Shown: positions 31,232 through 40,229 of the stretch, in pieces | Layout: the number at the start of each line of letters is the position of its first letter | How positions within the stretch are numbered: the first letter of the stretch is position 1 | Source of the DNA: Rhynchopus euleeides | Taxonomy: Eukaryota > Euglenozoa > Diplonemea > Diplonemida > Diplonemidae | Direction of reading: 5' to 3' | Assembly (NCBI GenBank): GCA_963210315.1 | Contig: OY723263.1 | Location: 1,612,001-1,676,000 of the forward strand | Length of the DNA: 64,000 bases | The notes under the pieces: generated by a model | Seen by the model: the letters and a program-made list of their open reading frames with translations, nothing else | Told to the model about the DNA's origin: nothing | The model's database searches: none | Position numbers and translations under genes: made by a program

Positions 31232-32386
31232 GTGATGTGATGGCCTGGTGGATTTCGACCTTCTTCTCCACAGAGGGGTGGGATCGGGCAGATGTAGCGT
31301 GCCGTTCTGCGACTCGTCTCTGTTATCTTCATGGTGTGTGGGGCTTCCAGCCAGAGAGGGATGCGCGACAGATTCCGGGGGGTTGACGAGTGATTCGGGT
31401 TCCGGGGGGGGAGGGAGAGGGGGGGGGGCTTCTTAATGTAGGAGAGGGTCAGGCCAGCCTTTAGGGTTTTTTGCGCGCAAAGGGCGGTCTAAATCATCAC
31501 CCCATCAATATGCCGCACAGACAGCATGCTCTCTCCTTGCCCCTGCCCCTGTCACTGTGCCCGGCAAAGCTCTGTCAAGCTGTCCCCGCGATCATTGCAT
31601 TGCAGCTATTCGATCAGCGCCAAAAAAAATACCCCGTGTTAAGCGTGACACCGAAACTGATCAGGCTCGTCACAACTTTTCTTGCGCCACTTTTTCGTGA
31701 GTCGGCAATAAATGTTTGGGATGGTTTGGCAGGTATCCGAGAGCAGTTCGCGCGAAAGACTGATCGCTACTCGAGAAACCAAACGCGATTCTCCCTCTCC
31801 TCATTGCCAACATCACACCACACGGCATTTTCGAGCGAATCCCCGCACGCTTCCCCGCCCCTTCCGTCTCGGGGGTGGCAGTAGGGGGAAGGTCAGTAGA
31901 AAGGAGGTGGTAGGGGGCTTATTGCGACCCTTTCTCGGCGAAGTCAATATGGGACAGGGGGGTCAGTGCACACCGAACGATACGGAAGGAACACCAACCC
32001 CATACCCACGCTCCTCCCTCGAAGTTCGTCGAAGACCATCATTTGTCTTTGAACTTACCTCATCACCCCTCCCTCGAAATCAGCGATTTGGGTTGGGTTG
32101 GACTCGACCCGCCACTCCCTTCACCCTCGGGTGATCATTTTTGTGATCCCTTCTACTTCTGTTTCACTCCCCCCCACCCCCACCACCACACCAACACACC
32201 ACCAGGCCCATAGCTGCCCGCCTACGCACTCTCCCACCCACCCACCCCCCCCTGCAACCATGCCGCGGAGATAGCGGGAAGAGCCGTGTTCCTGCTGCGT
32301 TACACACAACCACAGCTCCCCCCCCTCTCTCTCCCACCCTCTTTAACCCCCGCTTCACCCCCACCCCCACCTCCCCCCACCCACCA
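31232..32386. other. intergenic spacer
   Basis: G-rich block at 31398-31430; no recognisable gene in the middle; then about 220 bases of C-rich leader (32168-32386) running up to the kinase ATG. Confidence 0.55.
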
Positions 32387-34588
32387 ATGCCCAAGGGCGA
32401 TGTGCTGCGGGGTTACACTTTGGTGCAGAAGATCGGGCAGGGCACATATGGCTCTGTCTATACATGCCTCACGGAGGACCACAGCGCCGCCGGGGCAGGC
32501 AAAGGGGAACCACTCGTCATGAAGATGGTGGATGTATCATGCCTGGAAGAGAAGGACCGGGACTCCTGCCTGACGGAGGTGAGGGTTCTTGCGAAACTGG
32601 CCCTGGTGGGGTGTGAGTATATTGTAGCTTACAAGGCGAGCTTTATAGAGGACAGCTGCCTCTGCATGGTGATGGAGTTTGCGGAGGGCGGCACGCTGCA
32701 GCAGCTTATCAGGCGCAGCAGCGGCGGACTCTCCCACTCTGAGCTGTGGAGCATCTTCGCGCAGCTCTGCTGCGCGCTGTACACAGTACATGAGGCGGGG
32801 GTGCTGCACCGCGACCTCAAGACAGCAAACGTATTCCTCACGAAGAAGCTTGAGGCACGGCTCGGCGACTTCGGGTTGGCCCGGGTGTTGTCCAACCCTG
32901 CCTCGCTAGCCCGGAGCGTTGTGGGAACTCCGTATTACCTCTCCCCCGAGATGTGTAACGGAGAGGAGTATTCCAGCAAGTCGGATGTGTGGGCGCTCGG
33001 CGTGGTGTTCTATGAGATGTGCACTGCGGCATTCCCTTTCAAAGCTGCAAACCAGGCAGCCCTGGTGCTGCAGATTGTGCGGAGCAAGGTGAACCGGTCG
33101 AAGCTTGACACAATCCAGGCCAAACACGGTGCCTTCGCATCCCAGGTCATCACGCGGTGCCTCCGCAAATCGCCCGGCGCACGCCCCTCCGTCGCACAGC
33201 TCCTGTCGGAGAGGCAGCTCATCTGCGAGGCACACCGGTGGCAGGTCTCCGTGCCACGCTCCTGCCTCCCTAAGCAGGGGCCATCCCGGGCTGCGAGGGG
33301 CGACCCCGCCACCACCGCCACCTCCTCCTCCGCCGCCACCCTCACCCAGAGCGAGGTCTACCGCGAGGAGGTTTGCAAGGCGATCCGCGCACACCCTGTT
33401 GCAGGCTCCGTGTCTCTGCAGCAGCAGCAGCATACGGGTGGAGGGGAGGCGGTACGCTCTCCCCCAGCAGCCCCGTCCCCCAGGGTGGCCGCCGCGGCAG
33501 CGGCGGCAGCGGCCCCTGCACCTGCGGCGCCAGCCGCAGCCCCTGGGGTGTTAGGAGGCGCTGCGGTGCCCCTGCGGCTGCAGCACCAAGCGGGTTTGAT
33601 CCCCTGCAGGCGGGTGCGGCGCGGGGCGCCGGCGAAGGCTGCGGGGGGCAGCCCCGAGGGGGGTGTGGCGCCGCCGTCGCGAGCCCCCCCGCGCCCCCTG
33701 CCCCGGCTGGCGCGTGTGGGTGCGCTGCGGGGCGTGGGGGTGCCCGGGGGAGGGGGTGCTGTCGTCGCCTCGCACTACCGCAGCCGGCAGGCGCGGCAGC
33801 GGGATATCCGCATGGTGCAGTGCCTGCCGGAGTTCCCCTCTGATGACGACGACGATGCCAGGGGGGGTGGAGGAGGAGGAGGAGGGGGGATAGCCTCGCT
33901 CCCGCGTGCCGCCGCTGCCGGCAGCCCTGCGGCTTCATCACATGCTTCGGAGCCCAGCGCCTCTCCGATGTCCAGCGGATCCCACAGCGTTGCAACGCCT
34001 GTGGCATCCCCGCACGGCATGCAGCCTGCCAGGCCTGTGTCTGGGGAGGTGTCGGAGGCGGAGGAGGAAGCGTCGCCTGCGGTGACGGAGATCCCGACGG
34101 TCATGTGGAGCGTGAAGGGTGAGGAGGGGGATGAGATGTCGGGTGCTGCTCGGGCAAGCTTCGCGGTGTCATATGACGCGGGGGAGGTGGAGGAGCGGAT
34201 TGAGTGCGGTGGGAGTGATGGGAGTGACTCAGAGGCGGTGGAGGAGGTGGCGGGTGGTGGTGGTGGTGCTGCTGCCAGCCTGAGCGGGGAGAGCAGCGGG
34301 GATGGGGCATACAGCGATGAGGGTTTCAGCACCGACACGCGGAGGGCGGATCTCGAGGATCAGGTTGCGGCGGTGTCGACAGAGCTGGCCGTGGTGGGGT
34401 GCGACGCCGAGATGTACAGCCGCATCTCCGCCATGCTGGGGTCCAGCCGCCTGCCCAACGAGGTGTACGACGTGGGGGCGATGGATCCCGACTCCATCCG
34501 GGTGATGCGCCTCGTCTACCGCAAGCTTCTGCTCGTTGGGGAGCTGGAAGGGCTACAGGATGCGCTCCCACAGACCCCGCAGAAGTGA
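32387..34588 (+). CDS. NEK-like serine/threonine protein kinase (733 aa)
   Basis: Kinase domain at residues about 7-290: Gly loop IGQGTYGSVY, the ATP-binding Lys in LVMKMVDV, helix-C Glu in CLTEVRVLAKL, catalytic HRDLKTANVF, DFGLAR, and activation-segment end VVGTPYYLSPEM, which is typical of the NIMA-related (NEK) family. SDVWALGVVFYEM completes subdomain IX. All catalytic residues are present, so it should be active. The C-terminal about 440 residues are low complexity (poly-Ala/Pro, Gly-rich, Ser-rich, acidic), ending in an ordered helix YSRISAMLGSSRLPNEVYDV and VMRLVYRKLLLVGELEGL. NEKs usually act in cilia, centrosome or mitosis; this is inferred. ATG follows directly on a long C-rich leader. 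Confidence 0.92.
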   Translation: MPKGDVLRGYTLVQKIGQGTYGSVYTCLTEDHSAAGAGKGEPLVMKMVDVSCLEEKDRDSCLTEVRVLAKLALVGCEYIVAYKASFIEDSCLCMVMEFAEGGTLQQLIRRSSGGLSHSELWSIFAQLCCALYTVHEAGVLHRDLKTANVFLTKKLEARLGDFGLARVLSNPASLARSVVGTPYYLSPEMCNGEEYSSKSDVWALGVVFYEMCTAAFPFKAANQAALVLQIVRSKVNRSKLDTIQAKHGAFASQVITRCLRKSPGARPSVAQLLSERQLICEAHRWQVSVPRSCLPKQGPSRAARGDPATTATSSSAATLTQSEVYREEVCKAIRAHPVAGSVSLQQQQHTGGGEAVRSPPAAPSPRVAAAAAAAAAPAPAAPAAAPGVLGGAAVPLRLQHQAGLIPCRRVRRGAPAKAAGGSPEGGVAPPSRAPPRPLPRLARVGALRGVGVPGGGGAVVASHYRSRQARQRDIRMVQCLPEFPSDDDDDARGGGGGGGGGIASLPRAAAAGSPAASSHASEPSASPMSSGSHSVATPVASPHGMQPARPVSGEVSEAEEEASPAVTEIPTVMWSVKGEEGDEMSGAARASFAVSYDAGEVEERIECGGSDGSDSEAVEEVAGGGGGAAASLSGESSGDGAYSDEGFSTDTRRADLEDQVAAVSTELAVVGCDAEMYSRISAMLGSSRLPNEVYDVGAMDPDSIRVMRLVYRKLLLVGELEGLQDALPQTPQK

Positions 34589-34842
34589 ATCCTGTTCGGC
34601 GTGGCTGTGCTGAGGCAGAGATGGCTGCGTGTCGCAAACAAAATGAATGAAAATCGCGAGAAATGAAATAAAAACGATGTGTGGACAGCGATGCCATGTC
34701 TAGATCAGATAGCTCGTTTTTTTTGAGCCTCTGTGTTGTGCCGTGATATGCCCGTAGTCTCACTGTGTAGGAAGCGGAGCAGAGCAAGTTCCCTTCGCAA
34801 CGCCACGCTCTTATGATGCGAGAGACGGGATACCCAGAGAGA
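34589..34842. other. 3' spacer
   Basis: Short spacer with GAAATAAAAACG at about 34662, a plausible poly(A)-signal region of the kinase gene. Nothing else seen. Confidence 0.5.
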
Positions 34843-34950
34843 GGGGGTCTTCGCTACAGGGTGATCGTCAGTGCATTTTGGTGCATTTCCTGTTGAATTA
34901 GCTGAAAACTGACGAAGTTTGTCGAAGTTTGTCGACCAGCGAAGACCCCC
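34843..34950. mobile_element. 108-bp MITE with GGGGGTCTTCGCT ends (element E8a)
   Basis: TIRs GGGGGTCTTCGCT / AGCGAAGACCCCC. AGAGAGA flanks both sides (34836-34842 and 34951-34957), an apparent 7-bp TSD. About 40 nt of its right end are identical to the sequence at 61623-61662 in reverse orientation, and its GTGCATTTTGGTGCATTT motif recurs at about 61878, so it is a deleted relative of the element starting at 61623. Confidence 0.82.
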
Positions 34951-35030
34951 AGAGAGATATATATATATATATAGGGGCAGGGCTGTTCCTAACTGGGGGG
35001 CTGGTTCCCCACTTTCAGGATTCTGAACTT

Positions 35031-35137
35031 TTTTTCTAAGAACTTTTGTACGGGGAAAAAAAGTTTTTTTCTAAGAATTTTGTAAGGGAAATTTTTTTTT
35101 CTAAGGGTTTTTCGCAGAGGAAATTTTTTTTTCTAAG
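35031..35137. repeat. subterminal repeats of the hAT element (left end)
   Basis: TTTTTCTAAG occurs four times (35031, 35066, 35096, 35128). Its exact complement CTTAGAAAAA lies near the right end at 39501-39510, and a shorter CTTAGA at 39375. Such arrays are the usual transposase-binding sites in hAT elements; binding here is inferred. Confidence 0.75.
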
Positions 35138-35393
35138 ATTTTCCCAGTCGACAGGGCGCACACAAGGATGGAAGGGAAGTCTCTCCCCCGTACAGTTCGC
35201 CTTGCTGGCCAACTGGAGACTCCGCAGGATGACCCCGCCCACCTCCTCTTGCCTCGGTTTGCGTGTTGCTGGTGTGTTGCCTGTGTATTGCTGTTGTATT
35301 GCACTCCTGAGGACCTCCCTATTTATTCCCACTCGACTACCCTTCGACAGGACCCTGACCTCACACTCACCCAACCTCACGTACTCCGCGAAT

Positions 35394-38300
35394 ATGGTGC
35401 GCACCACTGCAAAAATCTCCGGGAGCTTTTGGGCTTTCAGGCCTGAAGGGGCCAGTAGGGGGGTGGCGTCGGGGAGTGGCAGCTTTGTAACTATCCTCCA
35501 GCTGCTGGCATGTACAGTACTGCGGGAGTGCCAAGGTGTATTGAGCAACCTCCTCCAGTCCCTGCGGAGCACAACCCCCGATGAGAACGAGCCCCAGATG
35601 ATCACCTCGCAGGACCCGCAGCGACCCAACCCTGACGTCAGTCTCTCCGCCCTCGGACACAAACACCCGCACCTGAAGCACCTCTGCACCACCAAAAGCG
35701 CCACCGTCTACAGCTGCCCATCTTGTGGTGAGTTCCGCACAGCTATTACAGACAGCATGGTTGTGATGTTGGGCGTCGTGAAGGACGAGGTGCAGCGCGT
35801 TGCTTCTCAATTTATGGAGAAGCAAGGTCCGTGCACATGTGGTGCTGTCCGGGCTGCGCAGTTCTGCGTCGAGAAGGCCCCGCACCTCCTGTTCCTCTCG
35901 ACGCAGCGGTTTTCTGCATCCGGCGAGAAGCAGAAGCACCTGACGGAGCTTGCGGAAACCGTCAACGTCAAGGAATTAAGAGACCTCTCCGCCCTTCGTG
36001 AGCTTGGCGTTGACGGCAACGGGGTGGTGCAGGTGGGCACGGTGCAGCCGGTGAATCACCGGTACCGGTTTGTCGGTGCATCGTGCACAAAGTCCGGGCT
36101 GACCCTCGCGAAGGGGATCGCCTGGGAGACGCTGTGCGCTCGTGGCCCCGCCACCACTCTGAAGTGGAAGTCGATCACGACTGATCGTGTGACGGATTGC
36201 TCTGTGGCGCCGTTCAATCGTGCGAACGCGAAGCCAGCACTCGTGCTGTACGCACGTGAGGCATCGGACGGTGACGGGCACGACGTCGATGCTTCGCATG
36301 ATGCGCCGCCGCCTCCTCCGGATCCCCTGGCCGCCTCTCCTGCAGCTACCACCGCCGCCCCTGTCGCCCCTGCACCCCACGCCGCCTTCTACACCGGGGA
36401 AGGGGCGTGCCACGTCGCCGCGTTCGACAGCGCCGGGCGACTGTCCCCATGGCTGACCGCCATGAAGCTCGCCCAATCAACCGGAGGCGTCAACATTGGG
36501 CTTGTACCAGGGTGGGTTCAACGGGATCTATACAGTTCTGGACACTACTGCCTCCGAGTGCTTGACTGCCTAGCAAGGTCAATTCCCATTACGGAGCCGA
36601 CGCGTACCAGTGCTGCGGCGCTTCTGGAGGGCGTTGACTCCCCCGAAGCGGAGGCCCTCACGGTGAAGCTCAGGCGTCCGCGATTGATGGATACGAGATT
36701 CCTCGTGGACGAAGAGTTGGACACCAACACCGCGTCAGTGGCCCTGCAGACTTTCCGCACATCCCGCGGTTTAAATGTTCACTTTTCTATCGTCGACACC
36801 ACACAGCCTCGCACCTTCGGCTTGCTTCTTCCGTCGTTGATGGCCCAGTACCCCTTGCGGCTTGTCTTCGACACAGCAAAGGCGCACTTCCTTCTTTTGA
36901 TGGCAGCAAACAAGAAGTACGTGCCAGAGGGCTCAATGGTGAACGGTCTCCTTCGGATTCAGCAGCGGCAGGCACAGCTCGCCATACAGGAGAAGCAGCA
37001 GCGGAAGATCCACGCTGCAGCCTCCGGTGTGGTGCGTCTCCCTGATGGGAGGTGGAGGTGCACCACGTGTGCACCGTTCTTGGTGCAGCTGGAGGGGGAG
37101 TTCTCGGAGCAACCCCACTTGCTCCGGTATGCACGCGGCGAAGCGTCTATGTCTGCCACGACAGTTGGGCGCCAGCAAAGCAATATCCGCCGCCACATGG
37201 GTGGTGCGGCGCACAAGAGAGCAGTGCAGTTGTCCACGCCTGGGAGTGAAAACACCAATGTGACAGCTACAGATATCCCCAAGCAGACGCTGTGCGCGAA
37301 GGTGAAGGTGACCAGCGAGCAGTACACAAGTCTGGTCAACCTGGTGTACAACGTGGCAACGGCGACGCAACGGGCGGAGGGGCTGAGCAGTGTGGGTGCG
37401 AGGTTGCAGGACGACAAGCGGAAGGGGCTGCATGTCCTGGACACCCACTACTCTCGAAAAGTCGCGAAGGAGTTCCAGACGATACTCTGGGAGGTGCTCC
37501 TGAGGGGAGTGGTGGGTGCGGTGCGTGCGTGTCGGGCGGCAACCCTGAAGGTGGACGGTACCACGTTCGCCCGCATCGACTTGATGATCGTCATCGTTTC
37601 GGGGATCAGCAGGACGGATTGTGCTATGAAAGATTGGTGTGTGGGCACAGTCGACTTGAAGAAAGCTGACGCAGAGTCGCAGAAGGACGAGCTGGTCAAG
37701 TTGTTCGACAGCCTCCAGCTGTCGCAGTGGGCGCGGCGTTCGCTGAAGGGATTCGCGGCAGACGGGGCATCAACGATGAAGAGTCTCAGGGGGAAGCTCG
37801 AGATCGCGTGGGGATGCACTCTCATCGATGTGCATGATGCTGCCCACATGCACCAGCTGTCCGTCGGCCTCATCAAGAAGACACGAAAGGTTGTTGAACA
37901 TAGCCGCCTCCTCCGACACTGGTTTGCCTTCTTCAGATCAACCGCCAGGCAGAAGTCTCTGCAGATCATTTCCGGTGGGAAATGTCTCTCCTTCCCGAAG
38001 GAGCACTCCGTGCGTTGGGCAGCTGCAACGTTCCGTCGCCTGAACGCGGCTGTGGTGAACTTTGACTTCACTGTCGCTATGCTCGGGGAGATCCAGCCGC
38101 CGCCGTTCTTCTTCCACAAGCTCACCCCCGAGTATTCCCTCTCGACTTGCATCTTGGCTGACGTCTTCGACATCAATAAAGGGGTGAGCGAGGCGTTGCA
38201 GAAGCGAGACCTGTCGCTCTCGTCGATGGAGAGCATCCTGCAGAATGCACTGACAGTGCATAAGGTGCTGGCGCGCCAGCCTGGCAAGCACGAAGCCAAG

Positions 38301-39362
38301 TTCTATGAGAACCAGGGAACCACATCGTTGCCTCCGGGGGTAGTTGCCGAGATGACTTCCTGGCGCTCAAAGCTCTGCCACACCATCTACAAGGACCTGG
38401 CCAAGAGGTGGGAGGAGTATCCCTGCCGCTCATTCAGCTCTTTCTTCGCGACAAGTGGGAAGGACAGCACGTGCGAGTGCCTCATGGCGCTCGCTTCTCG
38501 CTTGGGTTACGACCAGGCAGAGATTCTCAGCATCGGCATGGAGTGGGTGAAGCTGCGGTTGGAATGCACAGATCTCAGGGGGAACCTTCTGAAAGAGTTT
38601 GTCGTCGACTTCTTGCTGGAATCCGAGAGTTCGACGTTTGCGATAGTGCTTGAGGCCATGGTGGCACTATCACCCTCGACTGTGTTTGTGGAGGCTGCTT
38701 TTTCAGTTGTAACGCGCATGAGGGGATCGTTCCGGAAGGCACTCTCTGCCGCAAGCATCTCTCAAGAACTGGGCATCACTCTAGAGCTGTCACATGATGA
38801 CGCGGCGCGCAAGATCATCGTTGAAGAAACAGTCAACACGTTCCTCGCCAACAAGAAGCGCCGCTTCACTGCGCGTTCCCTGACGCCTCTTCCAACTCTG
38901 ACAACCGTGGAGCTCGTTGACCTCGATGCAGCCATGGGTTCTCTATTTGCTGGCGTGGAGGATTGTGATGAGGAATCGGACGGCAGCTGGGAAGATGACA
39001 ACGCCGATGCATTGTCGATTGTCAGCCTCGTGGAGGAAGTCCCTGAGGATCCCTTCCTCACTTCGTTGCTTGCAGATGCCGCACCCCCCGTCGTGCCTCC
39101 AGCCACCCTGCAACATGTCACCTTCCAGCTCCCCGCTTCATCGACCCCGGGCACCCCATCGACACTCCCCACACCTCAGCCGGAAGAACCGCCGCAGCTG
39201 CCTCCCACACAGGCGGCACCGGCAGAGCGCAGGAGGGAGGTTGGGCCGCACCCCGAGGAGCCCCAGGAGAAAAGGGCCCGCGTCCATGTCGACATCGATG
39301 TCGACATGGAGGAGGATTGGGGAGAGTGGGCGTACGTTTCGGACGCCGAAACTTCCGAGTGA
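35394..39362 (+). CDS. hAT-like transposase with N-terminal USP-like region (1322 aa)
   Basis: The C-terminal two-thirds look like a hAT transposase. A zinc-finger-like segment (WRCTTC at about 553, HMGGAAH at about 601) precedes an RNase-H-like core with candidate catalytic Asp in KVDGTTF (about 719) and AADGAS (about 788), and a hAT dimerisation block VFVEAAFSVVTRMRGSFRKA (about 1102), whose Glu would be the third acidic residue. The N-terminal about 280 residues resemble a degenerate ubiquitin-specific protease: GSGSFVTILQLL where USPs have GN.C(F)..A.LQ.L, then YSCPSCG and CTCGA Cys pairs, PHLLFLSTQRF, and YRFVGASCTKSG..KW...T...V. The nucleophile Cys is Ser and the GHY His is missing, so it is unlikely to be active. 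I start at ATG 35394; the frame is open from 35046 but that part lies in the subterminal repeats. The C-terminus is acidic and low complexity. Confidence 0.85.
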   Translation: MVRTTAKISGSFWAFRPEGASRGVASGSGSFVTILQLLACTVLRECQGVLSNLLQSLRSTTPDENEPQMITSQDPQRPNPDVSLSALGHKHPHLKHLCTTKSATVYSCPSCGEFRTAITDSMVVMLGVVKDEVQRVASQFMEKQGPCTCGAVRAAQFCVEKAPHLLFLSTQRFSASGEKQKHLTELAETVNVKELRDLSALRELGVDGNGVVQVGTVQPVNHRYRFVGASCTKSGLTLAKGIAWETLCARGPATTLKWKSITTDRVTDCSVAPFNRANAKPALVLYAREASDGDGHDVDASHDAPPPPPDPLAASPAATTAAPVAPAPHAAFYTGEGACHVAAFDSAGRLSPWLTAMKLAQSTGGVNIGLVPGWVQRDLYSSGHYCLRVLDCLARSIPITEPTRTSAAALLEGVDSPEAEALTVKLRRPRLMDTRFLVDEELDTNTASVALQTFRTSRGLNVHFSIVDTTQPRTFGLLLPSLMAQYPLRLVFDTAKAHFLLLMAANKKYVPEGSMVNGLLRIQQRQAQLAIQEKQQRKIHAAASGVVRLPDGRWRCTTCAPFLVQLEGEFSEQPHLLRYARGEASMSATTVGRQQSNIRRHMGGAAHKRAVQLSTPGSENTNVTATDIPKQTLCAKVKVTSEQYTSLVNLVYNVATATQRAEGLSSVGARLQDDKRKGLHVLDTHYSRKVAKEFQTILWEVLLRGVVGAVRACRAATLKVDGTTFARIDLMIVIVSGISRTDCAMKDWCVGTVDLKKADAESQKDELVKLFDSLQLSQWARRSLKGFAADGASTMKSLRGKLEIAWGCTLIDVHDAAHMHQLSVGLIKKTRKVVEHSRLLRHWFAFFRSTARQKSLQIISGGKCLSFPKEHSVRWAAATFRRLNAAVVNFDFTVAMLGEIQPPPFFFHKLTPEYSLSTCILADVFDINKGVSEALQKRDLSLSSMESILQNALTVHKVLARQPGKHEAKFYENQGTTSLPPGVVAEMTSWRSKLCHTIYKDLAKRWEEYPCRSFSSFFATSGKDSTCECLMALASRLGYDQAEILSIGMEWVKLRLECTDLRGNLLKEFVVDFLLESESSTFAIVLEAMVALSPSTVFVEAAFSVVTRMRGSFRKALSAASISQELGITLELSHDDAARKIIVEETVNTFLANKKRRFTARSLTPLPTLTTVELVDLDAAMGSLFAGVEDCDEESDGSWEDDNADALSIVSLVEEVPEDPFLTSLLADAAPPVVPPATLQHVTFQLPASSTPGTPSTLPTPQPEEPPQLPPTQAAPAERRREVGPHPEEPQEKRARVHVDIDVDMEEDWGEWAYVSDAETSE

Positions 39363-39575
39363 GCCATCATCGTTCTTAGAAGGGGGGGGGGTGGGGGCGG
39401 GGGGGTGGTTTTCATCGTAGAAATCATAGAAAAAGTCCCGCCTGACGGGCACGCGCCTGAAACCTGTGGGGGGGTGAGCAAAAAATCCCTTGTAAAAATT
39501 CTTAGAAAAAACCTGGTTCCCCGACCCAAAAAACCCGGAAAAAGGGCTGGTTCCCCGCCCAGGCCTGTATAGGGG

Positions 39576-40229
39576 TGCGAATATTTTCGTTTCGGGGATA
39601 TTCACACTTTAAGCATACGAGAGAGAGAGAGAGATAGGTTCGACCCTGCCTATGCATTTCCATCGCAGGCAGGGTTTCGGGAGGTAAGTAGATTCCTGAG
39701 GTGGTGCCGTGCCGCCATCCCAGTCATTTTCCTTTCCTTTGGTTCTAGACAAAAGAGCCCCCTCCCCGCCACCCATCATCATCTCTGTTTCTGTGGTGCC
39801 CGCTTGCCTCCGATGCTCTTTTCTATCTATACGCTTTGAAGTGCGCGCGGTTTGTTCCTTTCCGGCAGTCCCTCCAAACCCACCACACCCCGCTCCCTCC
39901 GCACCCCTCCCGCAGGATTTTGGCTCCTGCACCCTTCCATCAGAAGCTGTCCCCGCTGCCGATACCCACCGCCACCACCACCACCTTCGCAGGCACAACC
40001 CACCCCGTGCCACAGGCCCCCTTGTGACCATCCCCAAGCGGGGGGTGGCCTGCCGCACAGTGGTGTCTCCCCACCACTGCATTCGAACTGGGCTGGTTGC
40101 CTGAGCAGAGCCCACCCTTACCAGGGAGGCTCTCGGCCCGAGGCATGGTGGTCGTCTGGGTGTTGGGGTGACCTTGTTGGGTGGAGGAGGAGAGGGCAGC
40201 TTCTGCGAGTCACGCGCGCCTGCTGAGAA
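39576..40229. other. intergenic spacer
   Basis: A GA run at 39619-39636 and C-rich tracts (39880-39975). No gene recognised; the downstream boundary is the channel gene's ATG. Confidence 0.5.

Larger units (their letters stand above)
34978..39567 (+). mobile_element. complete hAT-superfamily DNA transposon (4.59 kb)
   Basis: An 8-bp TSD TATAGGGG lies at 34970-34977 and again at 39568-39575, the TSD length diagnostic of hAT elements. Terminal sequences CAGGGCTG (left) and CAGGCCTG (right, read inward) agree at 7 of 8 positions. GGCTGGTTCCCC motifs lie near each end (34999-35010, 39545-39556, and a CCTGGTTCCCC at 39512). The element encodes one intact long ORF on the + strand. It sits 27 bp from the small MITE at 34843-34950. 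Confidence 0.93.

Noticed and set aside
35046..35393. N-terminal extension of the transposase frame
   Set aside because: Open, but composed of the subterminal TTTTTCTAAG repeats; the first convincing ATG is 35394.
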